From: CAZYWA01 sp964650975 [NCBI: uncultured bacterium]
GTDB lineage: Bacteria > JADJOY01
Direction: 5' to 3'
Length of the DNA stretch: 5,659 nt
Assembly: GCA_964650975.1 (NCBI GenBank)
Contig: CAZYWA010000519.1
Span: 1 to 5,659, forward strand
Numbering within the stretch: the first letter of the stretch is position 1; each line of letters starts with the position of its first letter. The notes below the pieces were generated by a model. It did no database searches, was not told the origin of the DNA, and saw only the letters and a list, made by a program, of their open reading frames with translations. Shown here piece after piece: positions 1-5,440 of this stretch. The position numbers were made by a program, and so were the translations under genes.

Positions 1-1047
1 GAGCTGGGGCGACGGCCCGGGCGCCGCTTCGGCGGTGACCGGCGTGAAATAGACGCCTCGCGCGGTCTCCTTCGCCGAGATGCCCATGCGGCGCAGGTCG
101 TCGAGATTTCGCGGGCGTGGCACGGAGCTCGCGCTCAGTGCTTCGTCGTCGTGCATCGGCGAAGCGCTCAGACCGCGCAGACCGAACGAGCTCGCCAGCG
201 CCGCGCTGCCGGTGCCGTTGTGCATCCAGTCGATCAGCGGATCCCAGTTGAACGCGGTCTGGATCGCGAGATCGTCGACGCCGCCCACGAACTCGTCCTG
301 GTACTGGTCGCCGAGCAGCGGCGATTTCTGGATGTAGGGACCGAGCAGGAGCGCGCCGCCGAGCTTGATGGCGCGCTGCTCGAGCATCATCCACGCGGTG
401 TCGAGGGTGAGCTCGCTCGAGGTGATGTCCGTGTAGCCGAGGCGCGCGTAGATCGCGAGCACGTCGTTGACGGGCACGTACCAGGGCGACGACTGCCAGT
501 CGAGCGCCAGCTCGTAGCCGGCCATGAAGTCGCCGCCGGTGTCGGTGTTCCCGTGCGCGGCGTTCCAGTCGCCGTCGAACTCTTGCGACGACGCGACGTC
601 GATGAGCCCTTCCTGGACGCCGCCCAGACCGTGCCAGTCGAGGTCGGCGATCCAGTGGGAGCGAATACCGAGCAGGAACGTCGCGAGCTTCTGGGTTTCG
701 GCGTCCCACGGTCCGGGATAGGTCTCGTGGACGTAGTCGCCCGCCACCTGGTGGAACGGCGGCCAGTGGGTGTCCTCGGCGGCCTGGCTGTGACCGAAGG
801 CGTAACCCCAGTCGGGAAACGCGGCGCCGGCTTGCAGCGCGTCGGGATTGGCGAGGATCCAGTCGCGCGCCGAGCCGTCGACACCCGACACGAACCAGCG
901 CGCGGCGCGGTTCGCCGCTTCGGAGTGGGTGGTGACGCCCGCGGCCATCGCCATCGAAGAGCCGAAGCACACGAATGCGGCAACCGCCCACCCGAGCGGG
1001 CCAGGAAGCGAAGAGAGACGCACGGCTGGCAGGGGAAGACGAGCCAT
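1..1047 (-). CDS. Secreted GPI-specific phospholipase D-like protein, N-terminal part (3' end outside window)
   Basis: The frame runs from the ATG at 1047 to the left edge without a stop, giving 349 codons. Residues 1-35 are a Sec signal peptide: a short basic start, a hydrophobic core around 19-30, and likely cleavage after AMA near residue 35. The mature part follows the zinc-dependent phospholipase domain of animal GPI-PLD (GPLD1) closely. Visible matches are GVTTHSEAANRA (37-48), AGAAFPDWGY (73-82), EDTHWPPF (91-98), the histidine pair in SHWIADLDWHGLG (H131, H139), NAAHGNTDTGGDF (H165), WYVPVNDVLAIY (189-200), KSPLLGDQYQDEFVGGVDD (241-259) and RGVYF (330-334). The spacing of H131, H139 and H165 matches the histidines recalled as essential in mammalian GPI-PLD. 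In that family an FG-GAP beta-propeller follows; here it would lie beyond the edge. GGAG at 1052-1055 (minus strand) is a plausible ribosome site, only 4 nt from the ATG. The likely activity is phosphodiester cleavage of phosphatidylinositol-type or other phospholipids outside the cytoplasm. Family assignment is strong; the substrate is unknown. Confidence 0.9.
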   Translation of the reverse strand, partial: MARLPLPAVRLSSLPGPLGWAVAAFVCFGSSMAMAAGVTTHSEAANRAARWFVSGVDGSARDWILANPDALQAGAAFPDWGYAFGHSQAAEDTHWPPFHQVAGDYVHETYPGPWDAETQKLATFLLGIRSHWIADLDWHGLGGVQEGLIDVASSQEFDGDWNAAHGNTDTGGDFMAGYELALDWQSSPWYVPVNDVLAIYARLGYTDITSSELTLDTAWMMLEQRAIKLGGALLLGPYIQKSPLLGDQYQDEFVGGVDDLAIQTAFNWDPLIDWMHNGTGSAALASSFGLRGLSASPMHDDEALSASSVPRPRNLDDLRRMGISAKETARGVYFTPVTAEAAPGPSPQL

Positions 1048-1061
1048 CGGACTCCTCGGCG

Positions 1062-1076
1062 CGAGCCCGAGGCTCG
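1062..1076 (-). repeat. Short hairpin just upstream of the phospholipase-like gene
   Basis: CGAGCC (1062-1067) pairs perfectly with GGCTCG (1071-1076) around a 3-nt loop. On the minus strand it sits in the leader, ending 14 nt before the ATG at 1047 and about 4 nt before the purine-rich ribosome site. No T-run follows, so it is a poor terminator for htpX. It could affect translation of the downstream gene or be chance in G+C-rich DNA. Confidence 0.35.
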
Positions 1077-1114
1077 TCGCAAAACTCTACGAACGGACGT
1101 GGAACACGCTGCAC

Positions 1115-1136
1115 CCGACCCGATGCATCGGATCGG
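1115..1136. promoter_or_regulatory. 22-bp dyad, candidate operator between htpX and the phospholipase-like gene
   Basis: CCGATGCATCGG at 1120-1131 is a perfect 12-bp palindrome. After one mismatched pair (1119/1132) the symmetry continues for four more pairs (1115-1118 with 1133-1136), so 10 of 11 positions per arm match. It lies 68-89 bp upstream of the ATG at 1047, where a repressor or activator dimer could bind. Read as RNA it could form a stem with a TGCA loop downstream of htpX, but no T-tract follows on either strand, so an operator is preferred over a terminator. No convincing -35/-10 pair was found beside it. Confidence 0.4.
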
Positions 1137-1218
1137 AAGTTTCTCACGTGCCGCGCATCACTCGCAAAACGTGCGGCGCAACATTTCTTGACGTTGTGGG
1201 TCGCGGTGGTGAGCCGGA

Positions 1219-2142
1219 TCAGCCCGGCAGCGCTTCGAGGGCCGCGATGCGATCCTCGAGCGGCGGGTGGGAGCTCAGCAGCACACCCAGGATCGCGCGA
1301 CCGGTGCCGCGGATGCCGAAAGCCGCGAGCGATTGCGGCATCTGCGAGGGCTCGTGGGCGCGCGCCAGCTCGGCGAGCGCCGCGATCATCGGCTCCTTGC
1401 CGCGCAGCCGTGCCGAGCCCGCGTCTGCCCGGAACTCGCGGCGGCGGCTGTACCACATGACGATGATCGACGCGAGGATGCCGAGGAAGACCTGGCTCAC
1501 CATCACGGTCAGCAAATAGCCGATGCCGCCCGAGCCGTAGCCGCGACGGTCGTCGTCCCGGCTGCGCCCCGAGAGCGCCGCGTCGACCGCGAAGCCGATC
1601 ACCCGCGACAGGAAGTACACGAACGTGTTCACGACGCCCTGCAACAGCGCCATCGTGACCATGTCGCCGTTCGCGACGTGGGTGATCTCGTGACCGAGGA
1701 CCGCCTCGATCTCGGTCTTGTTCATCGATTGCAGCAATCCCTGGCTCACCGCCACCAGTGCGTGATCGCGGCGCGCGCCGGTCGCGAACGCGTTGGGGTC
1801 GCTGGCCGGGAACACCGCGACCTCGGGCATCCCGAGCCCGGAGTCCTTGGCGAGCCGCGCCACCGTATCCACGAGCCACGCTTCGGAGTCGTTCCGCGGC
1901 TCGGTGATCACCTGCGCGCCCACCGAGTAGCGCGCCATGGTCTTCGAGAGCGCGAGCGAGATCAGCGAGCCCGCCATGCCCATGAAACCGCACCAGATGA
2001 GGAGCGACGTGTAGTCGATCCCGTATCCGGAGCGGGCCACGATCCGGTCCAGGCCCAGCAGCTGGCCGACGATCGCCAGCATCGTCACCACCGCGAGGTT
2101 GGTGAGCAGGAACAGGAAGATCCGTCGCGAATACGCGAGCAT
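1219..2142 (-). CDS. htpX: Protease HtpX, integral-membrane zinc metalloprotease
   Basis: This 307-residue protein matches HtpX (family M48) over its whole length; E. coli HtpX has 293 residues. HtpX sits in the inner membrane with its active site facing the cytoplasm and degrades misfolded membrane proteins, overlapping with FtsH. Two hydrophobic helices lie at about 8-30 and 45-65. The conserved stretch PNAFATGARRDHALVAVS spans 116-133. The zinc motif HEITH is at 151-155 (H151, E152, H155), followed by NGDMVTM, and the third ligand is E236 in REFRAD. Two further hydrophobic segments lie at about 165-190 and 207-230, and the C-terminus has the usual HPPLEDRIAAL (292-302). The ATG at 2142 is chosen over an in-frame ATG at 2232 because homologues begin with this LFLLTNLAV segment and a strong GGAGG sits 8 nt upstream. 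A glycine/arginine-rich loop at 191-206 is a variable region. All catalytic residues are intact. Confidence 0.97.
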   Translation of the reverse strand: MLAYSRRIFLFLLTNLAVVTMLAIVGQLLGLDRIVARSGYGIDYTSLLIWCGFMGMAGSLISLALSKTMARYSVGAQVITEPRNDSEAWLVDTVARLAKDSGLGMPEVAVFPASDPNAFATGARRDHALVAVSQGLLQSMNKTEIEAVLGHEITHVANGDMVTMALLQGVVNTFVYFLSRVIGFAVDAALSGRSRDDDRRGYGSGGIGYLLTVMVSQVFLGILASIIVMWYSRRREFRADAGSARLRGKEPMIAALAELARAHEPSQMPQSLAAFGIRGTGRAILGVLLSSHPPLEDRIAALEALPG

Positions 2143-2150
2143 CGGGAGCA

Positions 2151-2155
2151 CCTCC
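2151..2155 (-). promoter_or_regulatory. Shine-Dalgarno GGAGG of htpX
   Basis: On the minus strand GGAGG (GGAGGT including position 2150) lies 8 nt before the ATG at 2142. It decides the start: the 30 extra in-frame residues upstream to 2232 have no resemblance to HtpX and would contain this site. Confidence 0.8.
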
Positions 2156-2197
2156 GAGGACGGCTGTCGAGACGAACGCAGACGAGGGTGAATGAGA

Positions 2198-2209
2198 CGC
2201 AGCGCTGCG
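2198..2209. promoter_or_regulatory. 12-bp palindrome upstream of htpX, candidate operator
   Basis: CGCAGCGCTGCG is a perfect 12-bp palindrome 56-67 bp upstream of the htpX ATG. On the minus strand it directly follows GAATTACATTG, the only A+T-rich stretch in this gap, which holds a weak -10-like TACATT. No good -35 lies 16-18 bp further upstream, and I see no sigma-32-type sequence, so the promoter itself is not called. Confidence 0.35.
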
Positions 2210-2303
2210 CAATGTAATTCGACGCCCGCCATCCCGGTCGCTCGCCGCTCGGAGGGTCTGCGGTCCCTCGCAGCCGCGGCGCTCCACCGCGATCGAACGC
2301 TGC

Positions 2304-2323
2304 GGACGCGACGGAGCGCGTCC
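2304..2323 (-). terminator. Candidate terminator hairpin after the lipase-like gene
   Basis: GGACGCG (2304-2310) pairs perfectly with CGCGTCC (2317-2323) around a 6-nt loop. On the minus strand the hairpin starts 15 nt after the lipase-like stop codon. It is very stable but no T-run follows, so it is at best a non-canonical terminator or a 3'-end stabilising hairpin. Confidence 0.4.
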
Positions 2324-2338
2324 CTCCGACCTCGGTCG

Positions 2339-4465
2339 CTAGGGAAGATCGCCGGAGTACTGGGCGACCTGGGCTTGGTCGAAGGGGTCGATCAGCACCG
2401 GACCGTCGCCGGTGCCGAGCGAGTCGAGCCAGGTGCGCGCGAAGGTGCCCGCTTGCAGGAAGGGCTCGTAGGCGCCGCCGATGGTGGTGTGATTGGTCTT
2501 CACCAGCGGCCCGCCCTTGTCCTCGTGGTACTGCGTGTACTGGAAGAAGCCGACGGTCACTCCCGGCGCTTGATTCGAGCGGGCCGGCGTCGCTTCGGTG
2601 GAGAGCCCGGTGACCGCCGCCTTGTCCGGCGTGAGCAACGGCATGCCGAAGGCCCGCGCCAGCGCCTCGTTGGCGCTGTTGGGAACGATCATGTCCGGCA
2701 CCGACTGGAGGAGCAGCGTCGATCGCGGGGTGGCGTCGGGGAGCCGATCGGTCATCGGCGCCTGGAACACGTACTTCGCGTAGTTCACCGGATCGCCGCG
2801 ATCGAGGATCGTCTGCATGAGCGAGAAGAAGCTGGGGACCGAATCGGCCGGGAGGTCCTGGCCAGGCGCGAGCAACGCCTGGAAGATCGGGATCAGGTAT
2901 TTGAACGTGGGCGAGTCCTGGATGAGCTTCGTCACCACTCCGCCGCCCACGAAGAGAACGTCGGCGCCGACGGTCGGCTCGACCGCCGTGAGCGTCGTGC
3001 CCATGAGGCCGCCCAGCGACACGCCGAGCGCCGCGGGCGGCAGCGACGGGTCGAGGTCGGGGACGCCGAGCGGCTCGGCCACGTCGTAGCCGCTGGTCGC
3101 GAGGCGGTGCGCGAGCCTGAGCGACTCGATCTGATCGATCGTCGACTGGCGGAAGTTGTCGCGGATCACGCCGAACGCGTTGTCGTGCCCGAGCGCGATG
3201 TCGAGCAGGTTGAAGAACTCGAACACGCTCACCACCGACGAGCCGCTGCGGTGACCGACGTCGCTGATGCCGATCGTGGCGATGCCGGCGCGCGCCAGCC
3301 GGTCGCCCGCCGTGGTGCCCTCTTCCAGACTGCCCGCGAGCCCGTGGAGGTAAGTCGCGTACGGAAACGGCTGATGGTGCTCGGCCGTCTCGCGCGGGAT
3401 CTGCAGCAGGAAGTCGAGCGCCAGCTTGCGCTTCTCGATCAGCGCGCCGGTCGCGGGATCGTGCTGCCAGAGGCGCTCCTCGCCGCGGAAATCCGGCGAC
3501 TCGAACTGGCCGCGGATGCGCAGCGCCACCGGTCCGTCGGCCAGCGTCTCGAGCTTCACGCTGCCGGGAAGGATGTCCGGCTCGGCTTCGCTCTCGACTT
3601 GCTGGCGCGCGGCCAGCAGCTCGTCGACGATCGACTGGGTGACGAAGGTGAGCGGCAGCACCACGCGATCGGGCGTGAGCGACGGGTCGGCGTCCTCGAT
3701 CAGCTGATACGCCTGGCGCGCGTAGCTCGCCGTGGCCCGATCCGCGGGCGACCTGGCGCCTCCCGAGAGCACGCGACGGAAGTCGCCGGAGGGAACGACA
3801 CAGCGAGCTCCGCCGCCGTCGTCGGCGCCGGTCATCGAGCGAGTCATCACCAGCGCCCAGTGAGTGGCCGGGGTGAGCGGCGTCAGCGGCTCGACCACCA
3901 GAAAGTCGTTCGAAAGGTGATCGACGATCGCGCCGCGCCGCGTGCCGTGCTCGGTGCTCTTGGTGTCGACGTTCAGATAGAAGATCGGCGCCGAGTCACC
4001 GTCGTCTCCGCCGAACACGAAGCGCGGGCGCTTCTCGGCGGTGGCGGTCTGGAGCTGGATGCCGCCGCTCGCGGCAAGATCGATCGGTCCCGAGAACGGT
4101 ACGAGCGCCGGCGCCGCGGTGCCGAAGCCATCGAGCTGGTTGAGCTCGCGGATCACGTTGGGGAAGAGCATCACCAGCGTGTGGTCGGCCGGAATGTTGT
4201 CGCCAGGGCGGATCGAGACCTGGACGCCGGTTGCGGTGTCGGCCGGCTCGCTGAAGTAATCGCTGGGCATCGGCGGCGAGCTCACCAGCGAGGGGCTCTG
4301 CCACGAAAACGAGATCGGCTCGGCCCCGTTGGCGCAGCTCGACGAGCCGAGATCCAGTCCGCCGCCCGATCCGCCGCCGCAGCCGGCGGCCGACACCAGC
4401 AGGGCGACGGTCCAGCATCGCCAGTGAAGCGTGTGGCCGTGGGCACTTCGGGGGGCATCGCGCAT
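2339..4465 (-). CDS. Secreted lipase/esterase-like lipoprotein, alpha/beta-hydrolase fold
   Basis: This is a 708-residue protein. Residues 1-28 form a lipoprotein signal peptide (LLVSAAGC, lipidated C29), followed by a glycine/serine linker (30-43). Residues about 50-215 form an N-terminal domain with the SxPxPSDYF start and the LDGFGTAAPALVPFSGPID and PLTPATHWALVMT phrases typical of large secreted lipase-like lipoproteins; an immunoglobulin-like fold is likely. The hydrolase domain occupies about 345-680. It has an oxyanion-type HG in YLHGLAGS (H374-G375), the nucleophile elbow GVSLGG (S483), a likely acid D591 in PDMIVPN, and a likely catalytic H659 in TNHTT. The order Ser-Asp-His and the spacing fit a working triad. 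Besides C29 the mature protein has only C44 and C222, a possible disulfide. The ATG at 4465 is chosen because it gives a complete lipoprotein signal; no good ribosome site precedes it. The likely role is hydrolysis of acyl esters at the outer membrane or cell surface, as in the Pla-1/cef and VolA-type lipases. The fold and export are well supported; the substrate is not. Confidence 0.85.
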   Translation of the reverse strand: MRDAPRSAHGHTLHWRCWTVALLVSAAGCGGGSGGGLDLGSSSCANGAEPISFSWQSPSLVSSPPMPSDYFSEPADTATGVQVSIRPGDNIPADHTLVMLFPNVIRELNQLDGFGTAAPALVPFSGPIDLAASGGIQLQTATAEKRPRFVFGGDDGDSAPIFYLNVDTKSTEHGTRRGAIVDHLSNDFLVVEPLTPLTPATHWALVMTRSMTGADDGGGARCVVPSGDFRRVLSGGARSPADRATASYARQAYQLIEDADPSLTPDRVVLPLTFVTQSIVDELLAARQQVESEAEPDILPGSVKLETLADGPVALRIRGQFESPDFRGEERLWQHDPATGALIEKRKLALDFLLQIPRETAEHHQPFPYATYLHGLAGSLEEGTTAGDRLARAGIATIGISDVGHRSGSSVVSVFEFFNLLDIALGHDNAFGVIRDNFRQSTIDQIESLRLAHRLATSGYDVAEPLGVPDLDPSLPPAALGVSLGGLMGTTLTAVEPTVGADVLFVGGGVVTKLIQDSPTFKYLIPIFQALLAPGQDLPADSVPSFFSLMQTILDRGDPVNYAKYVFQAPMTDRLPDATPRSTLLLQSVPDMIVPNSANEALARAFGMPLLTPDKAAVTGLSTEATPARSNQAPGVTVGFFQYTQYHEDKGGPLVKTNHTTIGGAYEPFLQAGTFARTWLDSLGTGDGPVLIDPFDQAQVAQYSGDLP

Positions 4466-4483
4466 AATCGGGCTCGGAGGATG

Positions 4484-4493
4484 GGTCGCGACC
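4484..4493. promoter_or_regulatory. 10-bp palindrome next to the lipase-like start
   Basis: GGTCGCGACC is a perfect 10-bp palindrome 19-28 bp upstream of the lipase-like ATG, where a repressor would block initiation. G+C-rich palindromes of this length arise by chance, so support is weak. Confidence 0.25.
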
Positions 4494-4562
4494 TTCGGGG
4501 GTCCGTGGGCTCGCCCGCGACTATGCCAAAGGCCACCGGCAGGACGCCACCCACCCGGCGCG

Positions 4563-4588
4563 ACGCTTCGCAGGTCCACGCTTTGCAG
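4563..4588 (+). repeat. Two 11-bp direct repeats in the divergent intergenic region
   Basis: ACGCTTCGCAG (4563-4573) and ACGCTTTGCAG (4578-4588) differ at one of 11 positions, with start points 15 bp apart. They lie 53-78 bp upstream of the cytochrome ATG at 4641 and about 100 bp upstream of the lipase-like ATG. Direct repeats in such a position are typical of activator half-sites. No clear promoter hexamers could be placed next to them. Confidence 0.4.
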
Positions 4589-4601
4589 TGATGTCCATGC
4601 C

Positions 4602-4615
4602 GCCCCATCCGGGGC
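4602..4615 (+). repeat. Small hairpin in the cytochrome leader
   Basis: GCCCC (4602-4606) pairs with GGGGC (4611-4615) around a 4-nt loop, 25 nt before the cytochrome ATG and upstream of its AAAGG ribosome site at 4628-4632. No T-tract follows. It may be a leader structure or chance. Confidence 0.25.
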
Positions 4616-4640
4616 AAGACTCGAGCGAAAGGTCGAAACC

Positions 4641-5306
4641 ATGGACCGACGACTGAGCTGGATGGTGGCGACGGCGATGGTGTTGGCGGTGACCAGCTCC
4701 GCGCGAGCGGCGGATCCAGTCAAGACCGGCGTCGCCGCGGTCCGTGGCGGCGAGGTGTACGGGCAGCTGTGCGCGACCTGCCACGGCCGCTACGGCCGCG
4801 GCGACGGCCCGCTGGCGCAGAACCTCAACACGGCGCTTCCCGATTTCACCGATCCCGCGTGGCTGGCCGGTCGCAGCAACGACGCCATCGCCAAGGCGTT
4901 GAAGGGCGCCTCCCACGGGCCCATGGCGGTGGCGAACGTGGTCAAGCCCGAGGTTCTCGGCGATGCGATCGCTTATCTGCGCACACTCTCGGTTCCCGGC
5001 AGGCACGTGAGCGTCCTGGCCGGCCGCGACATCTACAACAGCTCCTGCCAGGGGTGCCACGGCCCCCACGGCGATGGGCAAGGCCCGGTGGCCAAGTTCC
5101 TGGAGGGCACCAAACCGCGCGACTTCACCTCGCCCAGGTTCGTGATCGACGGGCGGGAAGACGAGGTCGCGCAGTTCATCGGCCAGGGCGCCGCAAAGGC
5201 GGCGCACGGCTCGACCTACATGCCCGAGTGGGCGTCGCGGCTGAGCCCGCAGCAGATCCTCGACACCGTCGAATTCCTGAAGACCTTCAAGCACCCGAAG
5301 CCATGA
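4641..5306 (+). CDS. Periplasmic diheme cytochrome c
   Basis: This is a 221-residue protein. A Sec signal peptide spans 1-23 (DRR start, hydrophobic core 7-18, cleavage after ARA before ADP). Two class-I-like cytochrome c domains follow. In the first, CATCH is at 44-48 and the likely axial ligand is M95 in SHGPM. In the second, CQGCH is at 136-140 and the likely axial ligand is M194 in STYMPEW. The two halves align with each other (a Y-x-x-x-C start, HG-x-x-G-x-GP after each heme site, a DFT in each), which points to an internal duplication. It should carry electrons in the periplasm between a membrane-bound donor and a terminal reductase or oxidase. The ATG at 4641 is chosen because it gives a full signal peptide and follows AAAGG at an 8-nt spacing; a longer in-frame extension back to 4431 has no cytochrome character and crosses the divergent promoter region. 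The next gene is probably a membrane cytochrome. The exact redox partner is unknown. Confidence 0.93.
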   Translation: MDRRLSWMVATAMVLAVTSSARAADPVKTGVAAVRGGEVYGQLCATCHGRYGRGDGPLAQNLNTALPDFTDPAWLAGRSNDAIAKALKGASHGPMAVANVVKPEVLGDAIAYLRTLSVPGRHVSVLAGRDIYNSSCQGCHGPHGDGQGPVAKFLEGTKPRDFTSPRFVIDGREDEVAQFIGQGAAKAAHGSTYMPEWASRLSPQQILDTVEFLKTFKHPKP

Positions 5307-5315
5307 CTGCAACTG

Positions 5316-5340
5316 GTGACGCGGCCATGCGTCGCGTCAC
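5316..5340 (+). terminator. Strong hairpin just after the diheme cytochrome gene
   Basis: GTGACGCG (5316-5323) pairs perfectly with CGCGTCAC (5333-5340) around a 9-nt loop, in which C5325 and G5331 may also pair. It starts 10 nt after the stop codon. No T-run follows, so it may be an attenuating or mRNA-protecting hairpin that sets different expression of the two cytochrome genes rather than a full terminator. Confidence 0.45.
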
Positions 5341-5348
5341 TCGATGGT

Positions 5349-5394
5349 AACGATCAGGGGCGGCCCGGGCACCGAACCAGGCCGTTCGATCGTT
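5349..5394 (+). repeat. Long-range inverted repeat in the leader of the membrane cytochrome gene
   Basis: AACGATC (5349-5355) is matched by GATCGTT (5388-5394), and inside it CGGCC (5361-5365) is matched by GGCCG (5380-5384). The two stems could stack with small internal loops. It lies between the first hairpin and the next start codon (5441), so it could be a leader structure. No known riboswitch is recognised. Confidence 0.3.
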
Positions 5395-5440
5395 GCACAC
5401 GGCTTGCAGTCAGATGCCGTCTACCGCTGAAAGGCACGCC

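Noticed and set aside
387-1082. A minus-strand 231-codon frame overlapping the phospholipase-like gene in another frame.
   Set aside because: It is a serine/arginine/threonine-rich low-complexity translation with no signal peptide or domain; the true frame starts at 1047.
151-1191. A 346-codon plus-strand open frame over the phospholipase-like gene.
   Set aside because: It is the antisense shadow of a frame with clear GPI-PLD motifs; its own translation is compositionally biased with no recognisable domain.
1267-2217. A 316-codon plus-strand open frame antisense to htpX.
   Set aside because: It has the same shadow effect, and htpX is unambiguous.
2143-2232. A 30-residue N-terminal extension of htpX from the ATG at 2232.
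   Set aside because: It does not resemble HtpX, and the strong GGAGG at 2151-2155 lies inside it at ideal distance from the internal ATG.
2192-4591. A 799-codon open frame on the plus strand covering the whole lipase-like gene.
   Set aside because: Its translation is arginine-, histidine- and glutamate-rich without domains, and it lies antisense to a gene with a lipoprotein signal and catalytic motifs. G/C third positions on the minus strand remove stops from the opposite frame.
4466-4640. Sigma-70 or sigma-54 promoter hexamers between the divergent genes.
   Set aside because: Both strands were scanned; only weak partial matches such as CATAGT without a properly spaced partner were found, so no promoter is called.
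4466-4723. An 86-residue N-terminal extension of the lipase-like protein from the ATG at 4723.
   Set aside because: It would overlap the cytochrome coding start and put the lipoprotein signal peptide in the interior of the protein.
4521-5312. A minus-strand 263-codon frame antisense to the diheme cytochrome.
   Set aside because: It is the shadow of a gene with two CxxCH sites and a signal peptide, and it would read through the divergent promoter region.
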